From the NCBI GenBank assembly GCA_013054445.1, contig JAAMPI010000477.1:1-36067 (forward strand): a DNA stretch of 36,067 nucleotides, written 5' to 3'. Below are positions 1-11,498 of the stretch, piece by piece. The stretch comes from Cudoniella acicularis (taxonomy: Eukaryota > Ascomycota > Leotiomycetes > Helotiales > Helotiaceae). Position numbers and translations under genes: made by a program. Under the pieces are notes generated by a model. That model saw only the letters and a list, made by a program, of their open reading frames with translations, did not search any database and was not told the DNA's origin. Position 1 is the stretch's first letter; the number at the start of each line of letters is the position of its first letter.

Positions 1-3000
1 ATTTGAGGGATGGACTTACCAATGGTCTCGTGACATAAGGAGTTTTTTTTTAAAAATGGAGTTGAGATTCATTGCCCTTTTCGCTCTTCAAGCAAATCAA
101 ACTGTTGGTATGATTTGACGCTGGTCGGTATTCGTTGAGGCGCTTCAAACCAATGCGAAACTGGTGCAAATGTAGCCAGAGACTCCAGTTGAGAATTGTT
201 TGGGTATAGTGGCATATGGTCGTCTGCATGCCAGGTCCATTTGGGCCTCTCTATCTCCTTGATCCCATCATTTCACCAACTCGTGCGACTCGAATTGTTT
301 GGGTAACAAATAGGAAAGCGATAGGCTAGTAACTTAGCAAGAAACACTGACATAGAAAACTCAACTAGTTGTTCGAGATATCAATTTCATCACAGCCGTT
401 CGATTTTACATTCCTAACTCATGTGATAGATTCGAGTATAAATTTTGATTGTACGCATTACCTGTCTCCATTGCGAGATTCTTAAATATTGCTACCATTA
501 TTTTTCTGTACTTCTACAACGGGTGAATAGGCCTTTCTGTATATCGCATCATGGCGCTAATTGAGTGTTAAATTTGCGAGTATTGCAAATGGCAGCTGCG
601 CCGAGAGAAAACTTGAGAGCAACTAAAAAAAAACCGATACTAGCAAAAACAGATAGATGATAATACATCAAGGGTCAAAAACTTTGTAATTGAACTGTCA
701 ATATGTGACTAGCCTGATACGCGAAAATGGTAAGCGAGAGGAAATAGGGGTGAGAACTCTCATTACCTGTCGCAGCTTTGCAATGGGAATACAATGAAAA
801 ATATTTACTATAAAGAGGTAATTAAATGGGAGTGGAAGTAAAAACGAAACATCGATACCTTTGCATGAAATCCATCGTCAAGCCATTGTCGCGATTTATC
901 CGGGCCCGCAAATCACGATACGGTTAGCAACCGAACGTGAAAAGACAAATGCGGTGGAAGGCACTTGCGATTCAATTCCTCCTCGTCGCCGTAACACCAA
1001 CCAACAGAGGTTCATCCTTTCAGGATTCGAATCTACTGATTCAACGCGGGTCTTAAGTATCAGCACCTCCATTTCACGTCAAAAAACAACTCACAGTTTC
1101 ACCTCACCAAAAGAATGCCTTCCAGATGCGTAGCCGCATACACCCGCCTCATCCTCCGCCTCAATGGACGCGCCGCCGTTTTTTTTCATCCCATCTCTTC
1201 TAATCCAATCTCTCGGTACGCATGCGCTTCCACGTAAGATCAGCCTCGCCGCACCGCATTGAGTAATTTACTCGAAGGAACGAGGAAAGCTGTGCCTGCA
1301 GAGTTAGCGGTATGCGTGTGTGCGTGCGACAAGGTCGGCGAAGTTGAGGACTCAAATACTACATGCACGGGAAGGTAGGTAGCCAAAAGCTGGGGAGATG
1401 CTAGCCGAGGAAAACGTGGCATAGGTGGCCTCACGTCATCTTGCGTTGCGGCGTTGTACTCGAGTATTGGTATGCAAAAGGGAAGAACGCGACAACAACC
1501 ATCTATCTACCTGGGCAGGGTAGGGCAGGGCGGCCAAGGCCAAATTTTTCATTCAGGTGCAATATCTGCAGCGGGATATTACTTCTTTTATTCCATGGAG
1601 AAAAGGGATTTCATTAACACCGAAATGCATTATTTCATCATTTAAAGTTATCTCTTGTCTCCGAGCTTGGATCCGGTTATGCATTTCTTATGTCCATTTC
1701 GTACCTCCGCCGAAGACCGGAAGGAAAAAAAAATGCACCAGGAGGGATGTATAACATCATCGTGCATGAAAGGGGCTCTGATTACTCACATCTCGTTTGA
1801 TCTCCAATCACCGCATCTCCCTTACGGCCGACAGCACGCGGATATTTCGCAGAATTTTCGGGGCTTAGTTAAGCCCCGAAAGAAGCGAAGCGTCTTTCCC
1901 CTCCCCCTTGCGAAGGTTAAAAAGTGGGATGGACCGTGCGAATCGAGCGGTTCCGAAGGAGGATGCGAAATGCCCTCCTATTGGTAAAAGTGGCTTCTTT
2001 GAGATGAGTAACAGCCGAGCTTGGCAAGGCTATGGATTCGGTGTTCGGAACTTGAGGTGTTTCCAGCCTTTCCCCTCGCTGTTGACGATTCGGTATCACG
2101 AAAAGTTACCGGCGAAGCGGTGAGGCTTTTGGAGATGACAGCTCGAAATCATGGGATCGTCGTCGCTGTGACGCCGGTTTGCGGAATGGGCATTGAACTT
2201 GTGACTCTTTGATTGATGAGGGTGTGAGAGATTTACATATGGGGTTTCAAAATATTATCTTCAGTCGGAAAGTCTTGGATCAAGTGGTCACGAGAAGCTT
2301 TCCGAAAGAAGAGTTTTGTGGGATACCTCCGTACGCTGTGGCAGAGTTCAGAAATACGGGGTACATCAGTTCGGATTTCAATCGACAAGTCCGTGTCCAT
2401 ACGAGAGACGAGGAGGCTGCTCGGGAGTTTGAGGGCCACGGAGATGCGATGCTCATCGCATCGCATCGCATCTCGGATTCTGGCAGATGCAGATTCGTCG
2501 CATTCGCATGCGCTTGATGACCTCCCACACCACAGCATACTGATGCCCGAATGAGGAAACACACTCGACCTCTCAACACAACTAATTTCTTGTACGCCTC
2601 CGTGGAGCCACCGAAACTTTCAATCTCAAGTGCATCCCGCTCTTCTGCACCTCTGCTCAACTGAAAGCTGTGCGCAGCACACAAAGGATAATTCGGTTGC
2701 CTGCTGAAAAGTATGGGGTGCGCAAGCACTGATACGTTACAGGTGCTGCTTGCTTACGTGCGAGTCTTGGTTGTCTGGCGCCGCACAACAACAGCGTTTT
2801 GCTGGTGAAGCGCTGCGGATAGCTTGGCGTATTAATCATCCGTCGGCCAGTTCATCGCCCGCCCTGAGTGGTGGAATGTTGGAATCGGGGCTTCGCGGTG
2901 CAAGGCGGCGTGCTGAAAGGAGTATTCAGGCTGCTAAATTACACCAAGAGTGTGTTCGTCACTATCAAACGTGGCATGAATACTTTGAGCTTCCCAATCT

Positions 3001-4154
3001 CCCCTTTTGGCGGGACGAGAGGAGCAGCCTAACCAACGGGCCTGACTCGCATGCCGAGGAGGCTGTGTGCAATTCATTCGGCCTCGCACGACGGTTGCGG
3101 TGAGTAGATGATGGGAATTTGTTGGTTTTAATTGTTGTGTTGGTCTAGAGCAGGAGCAAATACAGTGAGGGTGGTGCTGGGTGAAGCCATCGACGCACCC
3201 CCTAGGGGTTAGGATTTAAGGTTGAAAACCATGCAATGTCATGAAATCGAGATCAAACAAAGGATTCTTCGCGAATTGATTGCTTACACTTGGTTGAAAC
3301 CAACTCATCCAGCAAATGGAATCATCGTCACCGTGCTTAGAAACACAGTGTTCGAATAATCCAAATGGTGTCATGCAGTTGCTTTGTAACAGAGATGCGG
3401 AGTTGAGCCAAATCATGTCGTTTCGCAGCAGCTAGGACTCAAGAGGACTTTGTCATCCTAAACGCCGTTGCAGCGTGAAAGAGTAATCCGGAGAAGGGCT
3501 CAGACACCACCAGCCTTTGGTTGCCTGAGTAGGCTACCTGCGCGAACTCGCGACCATCAGTATGAGTCGACCATGCTCGGCGGAGAGTTCGCGCCCATTG
3601 CCTAGATGGCTGAGGCTCACGGCTGGATGGACGTACCGACCGGACTTTCGAGACGTGGGCAGCATTGGCAGGCTACGAGTCGTCGGTCGAACGAAGGCCC
3701 CGAGATGCTTTGCTGAGCGAGCGAGAGCGAGCGAGAACGAAAGCGTGGGAGGGCCACAAGCAAACTGGACAGGGGGGGCGCGTGTCCGTCATGACTTGCT
3801 GCAGGGATGTGTGTCTCCGGCCTTACGAACACGCTGCACGGAGCTGTCGGGCTTTGGGAATCAGCCCTGTGTCTGCCCCAGGTCAGCAGTCTACAAGAAC
3901 ACCCTCATCCTCCTGACAAGAAGCAACTCTCACTCTTCACATCCAACATCTACAAACATCACAAAGGACAAGAAACAATCAACTGCTTCTTCCTCAATCT
4001 CAATTCAGCAACCATTCCAAACTCGCAACCACGATCATCAATCACGAAATCGAAGCCTACCATACCCTGTCGGCAGCCTATCCGCTCACCGGTCCTCGGC
4101 CTCGTCTAAAAAGTGTTGCCTTGAGTCATTCAGTCACAGAATAGTAAACACAAA
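1..4154. other. Gene-free left flank and leader of the Ecm13-like gene
   Basis: I see no supportable gene here. Open frames are short, overlap on both strands and resemble no family I know. At the very edge, the minus strand has an ATG at 36 followed 17 nt later by a GTAAGT donor (19 downward). This could be a first exon of a gene lying to the left, but it is far too little to call. Short GC-rich repeats occur near 2440-2475 (GATGC/CATCGCAT units) and 3715-3735 (GAGC units). The last 250 bases before 4155 are C/A/T-rich with few G, as expected of a fungal 5' leader, so the downstream transcript probably starts there. Confidence 0.5.
1856..1881. repeat. Perfect 12-bp-arm palindrome
   Basis: Twelve bases (TTTCGGGGCTTA) are followed, after a GT centre, by their exact reverse complement (TAAGCCCCGAAA). 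It sits in otherwise non-coding DNA. It could be a cruciform-type relic, a dimeric protein-binding site or a solo remnant of a small palindromic repeat. Nothing nearby decides between these. Confidence 0.6.
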
Positions 4155-4946
4155 ATGTCGACATCACCCAGAACTCCTTTCTCCTCTTCACACTCCTCCT
4201 CCACAGTCTCCCCATTGAGGAGAAAAGCAATGTCGGTCACTCAAACATACTACCTCGCCCACACTGCACGAGGCAAGCTCTCTTCTGAGGCTGCCCGTGC
4301 CGACCACAACCTCCGCCTCCTTGTTGGACATGCCAACCTCCTCGATTCATTAATGGTTGAGCTTGCAGAGGCAGAACAAGAGCAAGAGAGCTGGTTCAAC
4401 CAATCCGTCAAGAAAGCCACAAAGACAGAAGAGCCAAGACACATTCAATGGGCGGACACCATCGTCGAAGACCCCGAGGAGGATTGGCAAGCAGAGGACG
4501 CCGACTCCAGCGATTCAGAATACGATTCAGATGAGGATATGGAGATGGAAGGACAAATGATGGCACTACAACGTACACAATCACGACCAATCGTCGCAGC
4601 AGTTGAGGTAGATGAGGAGGATTTTGAGGATGACGGCGAGGAGGATTACGCAAGCCTACAATTACAACTCACACCCTCACACTCTGCCTCACCTCCAGAA
4701 CTCGACCACGACTCCGATGACTCCTCAGAAGATGAATCAATGCCCCCTTCACCACCATCCGACTCGCTACCTACATTCTCAGAAAAGCAACGCCGCCAAA
4801 TAGCAACCTCATCATTCTACTCCTCCAAGCCCACACAAGAAGCCTCCTCGATACCGGCCTCGGAACAAGCAGCTTTTTTCGAAGAGGGCTTCTACCTCCC
4901 GCAAAGGAGTTCGCCCGGATTGGTGAGCGCTATAAGCGTGTATTGA
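4155..4946 (+). CDS. Ecm13-like conserved fungal protein
   Basis: Single-exon gene of 263 residues. Residues about 30-75 contain the conserved block (TYYLAHTARGKLSSEAAR, then DHNLRLLVGHANLLDSLM) that I associate with the fungal Ecm13/YJR115W family, whose biochemical role is unknown. An N-terminal Ser/Pro-rich stretch precedes it. The block is followed by a very acidic region (about residues 100-165, many Asp/Glu) with Ser-Asp clusters that could be phosphorylated, then a Ser/Pro-rich tail. There is no signal peptide or membrane segment, so it is probably cytosolic or nuclear. The start is the first ATG after a C/A-rich leader; a second in-frame Met 25 codons later (AMSVTQTYY) is an alternative. 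The family link rests on motif recognition; disordered acidic proteins are otherwise hard to place. Confidence 0.75.
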   Translation: MSTSPRTPFSSSHSSSTVSPLRRKAMSVTQTYYLAHTARGKLSSEAARADHNLRLLVGHANLLDSLMVELAEAEQEQESWFNQSVKKATKTEEPRHIQWADTIVEDPEEDWQAEDADSSDSEYDSDEDMEMEGQMMALQRTQSRPIVAAVEVDEEDFEDDGEEDYASLQLQLTPSHSASPPELDHDSDDSSEDESMPPSPPSDSLPTFSEKQRRQIATSSFYSSKPTQEASSIPASEQAAFFEEGFYLPQRSSPGLVSAISVY

Positions 4947-7900
4947 GAATGTTTCCGGGTTACGAGTCATGGGGTTACGATTGCACATCATCTGCAGCGA
5001 TTCAGCGAGCGACGGCGTTTTTCTGGGCAAAAATACTGTGTTTCAATTTTTCGCATTCGCATTTTTCATATATATATTTGGGGCTGTAATTTAGGGCAAG
5101 GGAAAGACAGAACAGTTCACACCACTCTGGGAGTCATTTCACGGGTGAACTTGGGTACATTACAGACATATATTTTGGCGTGCTCCCACGAGCCTAGCTT
5201 CGGTGGTTGAGCTACATAGAAATCAGATACAAAATCTTCAAAAAAACACATTCAAAAACTCATCCTCATCTCCAATGCAATATGCGATCGTGACTCTTTT
5301 GCTTTGTTTACTTGCAGCCTTGAAATTTCACTCGTGACTCATTCACATGCACAGGACTTCCACTTCCCCACCATCTCAAGAGCCCAAAAAATTTCCTTTC
5401 TTTTTCCGCGAGATCGGGTTTTCAAACTTTGCGACTCACCGCTTGAACCCCTGCTTACCTTCCCGCCCCCGAGCCCGGTGCGCAGGGGGTGGTTTGGATG
5501 GGCCTAGCGAGCTACCACACTCCTGGTTTGGCTGAGCCTGCCTGGGTATCTGTGGATTTACTCAGGGAACTCGGCACCGGATGTACAGTAAGAAATGTCA
5601 GCGAGTGGCAGGCAGGCCATCTCGGCGCATGATTCATCATTCATTTGATCATAGCTGGGCGCTGGGCGGGGATTTTCGGTCTGGTATTTGAAATCAGAGA
5701 ATGCGATGGAAGGGTTGTGATTATTCATGTTTTTTGTTGGATGATGAAAGAATGGAAAGGAAGGAGGATTATTAATTAATTGATTGATTAATTGATTGAT
5801 TGATTGCGACAAAGGAAGGATTTTGAAAATTATGATTGATGTGTGCGACAAGTTGTTAATTTCTCAGGGCTCTACAGGGCTCAATTCACTACTCCCTGGG
5901 CTCAAAGTTAGGCTTGGCCACAGGCTTGCTCGCTCGCACAAGGCGCAAAGGGCGTTCTCGACAACAGCTGAAATACAGTAAGGTTAAACACTTCAACAGG
6001 TACGCGATCACACTGCTACGTTACGGTACCACCGTGTCGGTCAAGCCCGACGCCCTTCCTCTCTCCACAGCTGCAATGAAGTGAAGGGAATTGAGTTTCG
6101 TTGTGGGGAGCTGAGCTGTTTGTATCTACTGGCTACAGCGCACCTTGCCTTACTGTATCGTATCGTATGGGGAGGAGAAAGCCCAGTTGTGAGTCCTACC
6201 ACAGCGCAATGCACGGTGTTTAGCCAGACGACAGTGGAGGCGACCCAAACCACTGGTCAGGTACACCACGCATAAAGTACTTGTACATACATACGCGGTG
6301 AGTGAGTCCTGCGTGCATGTACGAGTAACAACCTTACAGCAAAGCACTGAGGTTACTGGGTGAGGTGAGCCTCAGCCTCGCCGAGGTAAAGTAGGTTAAA
6401 ACACACCGCTTAGAGACGGTTAAGTGGTTCGTGATTCGTGAGTGCTGCGCATTGTTGTTGAGTCCTTCGCACAGTAGTTAGTGGGTGAGGAATTGCTGCC
6501 CAAAGACTCACTACTGTAACTAATGAACAACTGGTTTTCAACCAAAGGAGTAAAGAAAGGAAAGAAAGGGAAGGGGGGGAAACTAGTCGGTGTCACCGTT
6601 GTCCGCTCGTGCCTCCTCTGGACAGCGCATCCACCATCCGGTAAGAGTCAAAAGCAAGAAAGGGAAGAAAGAGAGGGGAAGCGTTGGGGTCTAGATCGTG
6701 GGGTCAGTAGTCGGTGGATTTGTTGTTTCAATTTGTTGGTGACGGGTGAGTGACGAGTCGATGCGAAACGGCAGTTGGGATGCTAGAAGCTGGAGCTCGC
6801 TTCGCGCGGCGTGGTGGGGGATGAAAAAAAGGGGAAGGGGGAATATGGCTTACTGGAGGCACAATCACTACCCTACCAGTATGCGAGCGAGCGAGCGAAC
6901 GAAAGAGAAAGTAACGTATAGCTCGTGAGTATGCACAGAGAATAACACAACAGAGATACGCCGCGATGCAGACAGTATTACTTGATTAGGGCCGAGAGCC
7001 CATTGTGAAGCGAGTACGGAATGCGGCTCGGCCTCCTCCTGCTCAAGAAAGAAACATACGAAGAAGTGCGAGGATCTTCGTATAGGACTGACCGACTGCC
7101 GCCGATGCGTATTCGCATCCCACCACTACCCCTCCACACATACCGGTACCGCAATTGATCACATTTCGCCATCAATATCTCCTCAGTCCTGTGTATCATG
7201 ATTCATGACCTTTCCTCCGCGCGGACAGCTTCGCAACACTTCTCAACAACTTCTCAATACACATGTGATAAACGCGTAGTGCGTGCATGCGTGCCACTCT
7301 CAGATGACTACAATCATCAACCACATCACATTTCCACGCGTTACGTTCAGGCAGGCGTTCAGCGCAGGAGGATGGGGGAAGGAAGGTCATCATCAGCAGG
7401 AATTAATTTCCTTTTTTGTGTTGTGTGTGTTTGTTTGTTTGTGATTTATGACTGCTGTAGTGTCTGAAACAGAGACCTGTGGCCTGAGTGTGAGAGGGTG
7501 TCGGACGGTCGCGAATCGCAGGGAGCGAATGCTACGATCCATCGATAAGACATAAGTGAGGGGCACGGGATCTCTCATCCCTCCACCAACTCTTCCCGTT
7601 TCGTCTGATAAACTTGTGATAAGCACGTGCATGTGGTTAGTGAACTTGGGCGTGGGGGCTTGACAGAGCTTAGCTGAGGGTGTGCAGCTACTTTATTTTC
7701 TTATATATCTATCTGTTGTTCGATTGTTCGTTGTCTTTTGTTGGGGAGGAAGGTGTCAGTGCCGGTGTTAGTTGGGGTGAGGCAGGGTGAGATTGGGGGT
7801 CGTTTTGTTTTATCTCGTTTCTTAACTTTCCGCATTTGTGAAAAGGGGGAATGACTACCGAGCTGAGTGGCACGTGCACGCATTTCCGACTGTCAGGTGC

Positions 7901-8847
7901 CGAGTTCTTGGCATTGTGGCTATCCACTCCGTCGGGACTCGGGGCCGGAGGACTTTTTTGCCCGCTGTCCGAGTCCGAGGGAGCCGCGCGATGGATTTTG
8001 GTGCGAGATCGGGATTCTAAAGTTCGATAGGGAGGGGTTGTATTCTGTGAAGCGGGTCCTAGAAGTCCCGGCTCCGGCTTTGTGGATCTCGGATTTAGTT
8101 GGGGGGAGTTGGACCTCGGTTGTACTTCGAATCGTTTTGAGGAGTTTTTTAAGTCCGATCATATGTTAGAAGGACGGGTCTGGGATGAGGATGAGTGGTG
8201 GTTTTTCTTCCGAGGCAGCAGCAGAAGTCCGGCAGGCTCGGCGGTCGAGGACCGCATCCTGAAGTCTGAATGCTGAAAGCTCTCGGATTTTTCGACGCCG
8301 GACTTGCGGGTTCTCTCAAATCAAATTTATTAACACATGTGAACAGGGTCATTGCGTCTTGAAGATTGTGGAGATCTTTTGCTACTACTAGTGTTGTGGT
8401 ATTCGCCATGTCGTTGACATTGGCAAAGTGATTCAAGTGAAAAATGCAGATAACTAGACACTTGGCAAAACAAGTGACGGCACAGTCGGTGGTCGCCGCA
8501 ACCTACCACGCGAGTTTACATTTAGTTTTTCCCCAAGGTTAGTTTTACACGACAGGAAGAAGTATTTCTCATGAAAAAAAACCACTGCTGATCTATCGCC
8601 TCCTGGAAGATCCCCCCTACTAACCCATTCACTAACAAAAGCACCCTTCATGAAAGTTCAAAATGCAGAAGCCAAATAAAAGAAGGCAGCACATGAATAA
8701 AATTTACCGCCTTTATTATTGCAAATGGAGTTGCAAGTGCGCGATACTTTTTTGTTTCTCGATTTTGTGAGTTTTGTTCCCTGTGAGGTGTGAAAAGGGG
8801 CTCGCTTCCAGTAAGCGAGGGTAAAGGGGTTGGGCTGTGGGAAAATC
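4947..8847. other. Long gene-poor interval
   Basis: About 3.9 kb with no supportable gene. The first 200 bases include an AT-rich run (ATATATATAT near 5070) and are probably the 3' untranslated end of the preceding gene. The rest contains short simple repeats (ATTG/ATTA near 5770-5806, GCGA near 6885-6900, GTTT near 7425-7440) and many short overlapping frames on both strands without recognisable domains or splice-compatible continuation. Confidence 0.5.
5770..5806. repeat. ATTA/ATTG microsatellite
   Basis: An imperfect tetranucleotide tract alternates ATTA and ATTG units in non-coding DNA. It is a candidate length-polymorphic marker and has no sign of function. Confidence 0.8.
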
Positions 8848-9471
8848 CAGTGTGTAAAATGATTTGATTTGATTTGATTAGTAGGCCCTAATCAAAATCA
8901 AATCAAACTTTTTAAGCCCTAATTAAAATCAAATCATAAATATTTGATTTAATTTAATTAGTAACTAATTATTTTAGTCACGTAAATATAAAAATAGAAT
9001 CTTATATAATTAAGCTTCTTTCTAAGATATAAACACTTTAAATCTGTCTATATACTTACAGGGTTAAAGCTCCTAAACTAGAAGAATATAATAACTAAAT
9101 ATTATTCTTTTATTTTAACATAAAACTCTCTCTCCTGTTCTCTTCGACCCTCGTACAACCTAAGGCATTAAGGCAATAATAACCCCCCTCTCTCTTTCTT
9201 CTTTACTGCCTTCTAGTAAAGGTACTTATATAACTAGAAAATACTAAATTCTTTAATAAAAAGCCTATAAAATTATATCTAGCCCCTATCTCTTTAAAGA
9301 GTCAAAGAATACTAAAGTAATAAATACTAATCAAACTAATTAAATTTAATTTAATTAGTTATTTAAATCAAATCAAGTGGGTCTTAGAAAGTGCTAACTA
9401 AACTCTATTCAAGAATATTTGATTTGATTTAATTAGTAATTAATTACTTTGATTATTTCTTTGACACACTG
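8848..9471. mobile_element. Non-autonomous hAT-like DNA transposon, 624 bp
   Basis: The left end reads CAGTGTGTAAAA and the right end, in reverse complement, CAGTGTGTCAAA. The bases immediately outside both ends are identical, GGAAAATC at 8840-8847 and again at 9472-9479, which is a perfect 8-bp target-site duplication. CAGTG termini plus an 8-bp duplication fit the hAT superfamily. The interior is very AT-rich with repeated TTTGATTTGATT/AATCAAATCAAA subterminal motifs in both orientations and has no transposase frame, so it would depend on an enzyme encoded elsewhere. The bias toward TA-rich sequence is compatible with repeat-induced point mutation, but that is inference. Confidence 0.85.
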
Positions 9472-9858
9472 GGAAAATCGCAAGGGAACTGTGGCAAGTG
9501 TCGGAGTCGAACTTAGAGTTCTGGTTCTGATGTCACTTGAATCGCCAGTAAATTTCTTTTTTAGTTTTCAACTGAATTTTCTTGAGCCTTGTTTTCGGCT
9601 TCTGCTTGCGAAGTCACGTGCACCACTATATTGCCTCTACTCTTCAAGCTTATCGCCGCTTCTTGCTGCTAGAGCGATGGGATGCCTAGTGAACCCTTGT
9701 CTTTAAGAAAACATTAAGTTTTAAGAACGCGAAAAGTACCCTTTGGTTATAACTCAATTCCATTTCTTCGATTATCAATTTGTTCTCCCCAACTTCAAAG
9801 CTTCCAATCTATTAACCTGGTTCACCAGTTCCCACATCTACCATCAATACCTTCAAAT

Positions 9859-11498
9859 CTAAGCAAGTCCCAAAGCCTCACGTCTTGATCGCGAAGCAGG
9901 GTTATAGAACGGCTTCTCCCCCAGAGACACGACGCGGTTTCCTTGACGCTTGCCTTGGTAATCGTTCGTTGCGGTGTGGAAAACGGAACGACTTTACACA
10001 ATAGGTTAGCGCAAACACGCTAGCCACCAAGATGGTAGAGTGTGGTATTAGGAGGGAGGCGGCTTACTTGTCCCAAATAGCAAGATCATTCTTGTTCCAT
10101 CTGAAGCGAACTTGCAAATCGTGGTTCTCAGCGATGAGTCGGTTGACTTCGCGGGTATCAAGTTAGTTCACTGGAATTTGTAATTTTGTGGAAAGGAGGG
10201 AGGACTCACAGTAAGCTTTAATGACTTCGCTCTCGGTCTCTGTCACATTGTCAATCCAGCCAGCGTGGACCTGGTGACCAGTACCGAAAAGACTCTTCCA
10301 TCCTGTCACGGGATTGGTTCTCACAACTGGGCTATTTCAACCTTATTAGCTACACGAAACTTCAAATGGAGAGAACAAGAGCTTACTGAGAAGCGGTGAA
10401 ATCATTTCCCTTGTTTTCTGGTGCGCCTCTGTCGTCCTCCAAAAGCTCAAGACCGTGCTCAGCGGCAACTTTGTTGAAATTTGGCTGGTTCATGTCAGTT
10501 TATGTTCCTTCATGCATTACTATGCTACACATACCTGGTGGTGAGTGGCTGTCAGGCCTTCAGCAAATCGCTGCCAGACAGGTGAGAGACGATCGAATGC
10601 TTCATAGCCTGATGCCCAGAGAGTGTCTCCGCCGACATCTTCTGGCGTCTGAATGATTTTCAGGATTGCATAGTCGGAAGGAATGCGCTCGAAGGTGATG
10701 CTGTTGGGAAGAAATTAGATAGTTCTTAAGAGACGAGATGTGGAGAATGAAAGGGACATACTCAGCGTGCCATCCTTCAGCAGCTAGTCGCTTGGCTCCG
10801 AAAAATCTGCCCTGGTACAACTTTTTGTTTTGCTACTCTGAGATTTAGTAAGGAATTCGCGGGTTTCAATCGATTGCATTACGCACCTCAGATGAGATTA
10901 CGGAAACTTCGTCATCAAGTTTGCCATTCTCGTCTACAGCGATGCCTCGCTTGCTGTTGCTCAACGCATGCTTGTGAAGCTATTTTCCCGTTAGCCCTAC
11001 CATCAAGGATCTGGAAATTAAAACATAGAAGTCGTACTTTTGAAGTCTCAGGCTTTCCAGTAAGTTCACCGAGCTTTTGTCCCAAAATCTTCTGGTCCTC
11101 AATGTTGATATCCTGGTTTCTGAAGAACACCACACCTCGTTGCGCGACTTCACTCCAAACCGCCGTTAGCAAATTCCTCTTTCAATGAAGGTTTCGAATT
11201 CTTAAAGACAGTAGAATATACCTAAGATAGCCAGATCCCGAACTTTAGCATTGTCTTGCAAAATTTCTGTGAGTTGCAACTTAGGAAACTCCCGGCCAAT
11301 GACGGAGGTCACATCAAAGGATTCGTAATTGTCGAGAGTGCCAGAATACTGCAGAGGAGCTGGGAATTGAGCGCTTTGAGTGAGCCCCCCTGCTGTTTTC
11401 TTAAGCGGGTGAGTGGCGGTGGTGCTTCGGTATGGAACTTCCGCCTGTAAAGCTGGAGTAGGTTGCTCGACTTGGGTATCTGCGGATGGTGGAGCCAT
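9859..11498 (-). CDS. TauD/TfdA-family alpha-ketoglutarate-dependent dioxygenase (Jlp1-like)
   Basis: Nine exons (11498-11222, 11147-11038, 10979-10887, 10832-10762, 10700-10535, 10484-10387, 10331-10210, 10146-10068, 9991-9859) give 382 residues with all phases consistent. The family uses Fe(II), O2 and 2-oxoglutarate to hydroxylate sulfonates such as taurine, releasing sulfite; yeast Jlp1 is the model. The iron triad appears intact: His182-Ala-Asp184 (in WHAD, Asp split by an intron) and distal His344 (SVFHTATND). Arg358 fits the 2-oxoglutarate-binding arginine. Other family landmarks are RGVVFFRNQD, LGELTGKPETSK, GGDTLWASGYE and TGHQVHAGWID. No signal peptide, so probably cytosolic. Substrate is unproven; related fungal enzymes act on other sulfonates or on secondary metabolites. 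Several 3' splice sites are AAG rather than YAG, forced by frame continuity. Confidence 0.9.

Noticed and set aside
1000..1060. Possible tRNA B-box-like sequence (ATTCGAATCC on the minus strand)
   Set aside because: No A-box at suitable distance and no cloverleaf stems.
2280..2729. Minus-strand open frame of 149 codons
   Set aside because: Other frames overlap it on both strands, its composition is unremarkable, and it has no motif or splice-supported continuation.
3562..4218. Open frame of 218 codons overlapping the start of the Ecm13-like gene
   Set aside because: It has low-complexity Ser/Thr/His-rich sequence read from the C/A-rich leader in another frame, with no domain; the conserved product lies in the overlapping downstream frame.
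5770..5806. Repeated ATTA/ATTG units considered as part of an array
   Set aside because: There are no unique spacers or regular repeat length as in CRISPR; it is a simple microsatellite.
7867..8436. Opposed open frames of about 95-100 codons on both strands
   Set aside because: Neither shows a recognisable domain and each overlaps several alternatives, so coding is unsupported.
9490..9530. GTTCGACTCC on the minus strand, similar to a tRNA B-box
   Set aside because: No matching A-box or acceptor stem; it lies in the flank of the hAT-like element.
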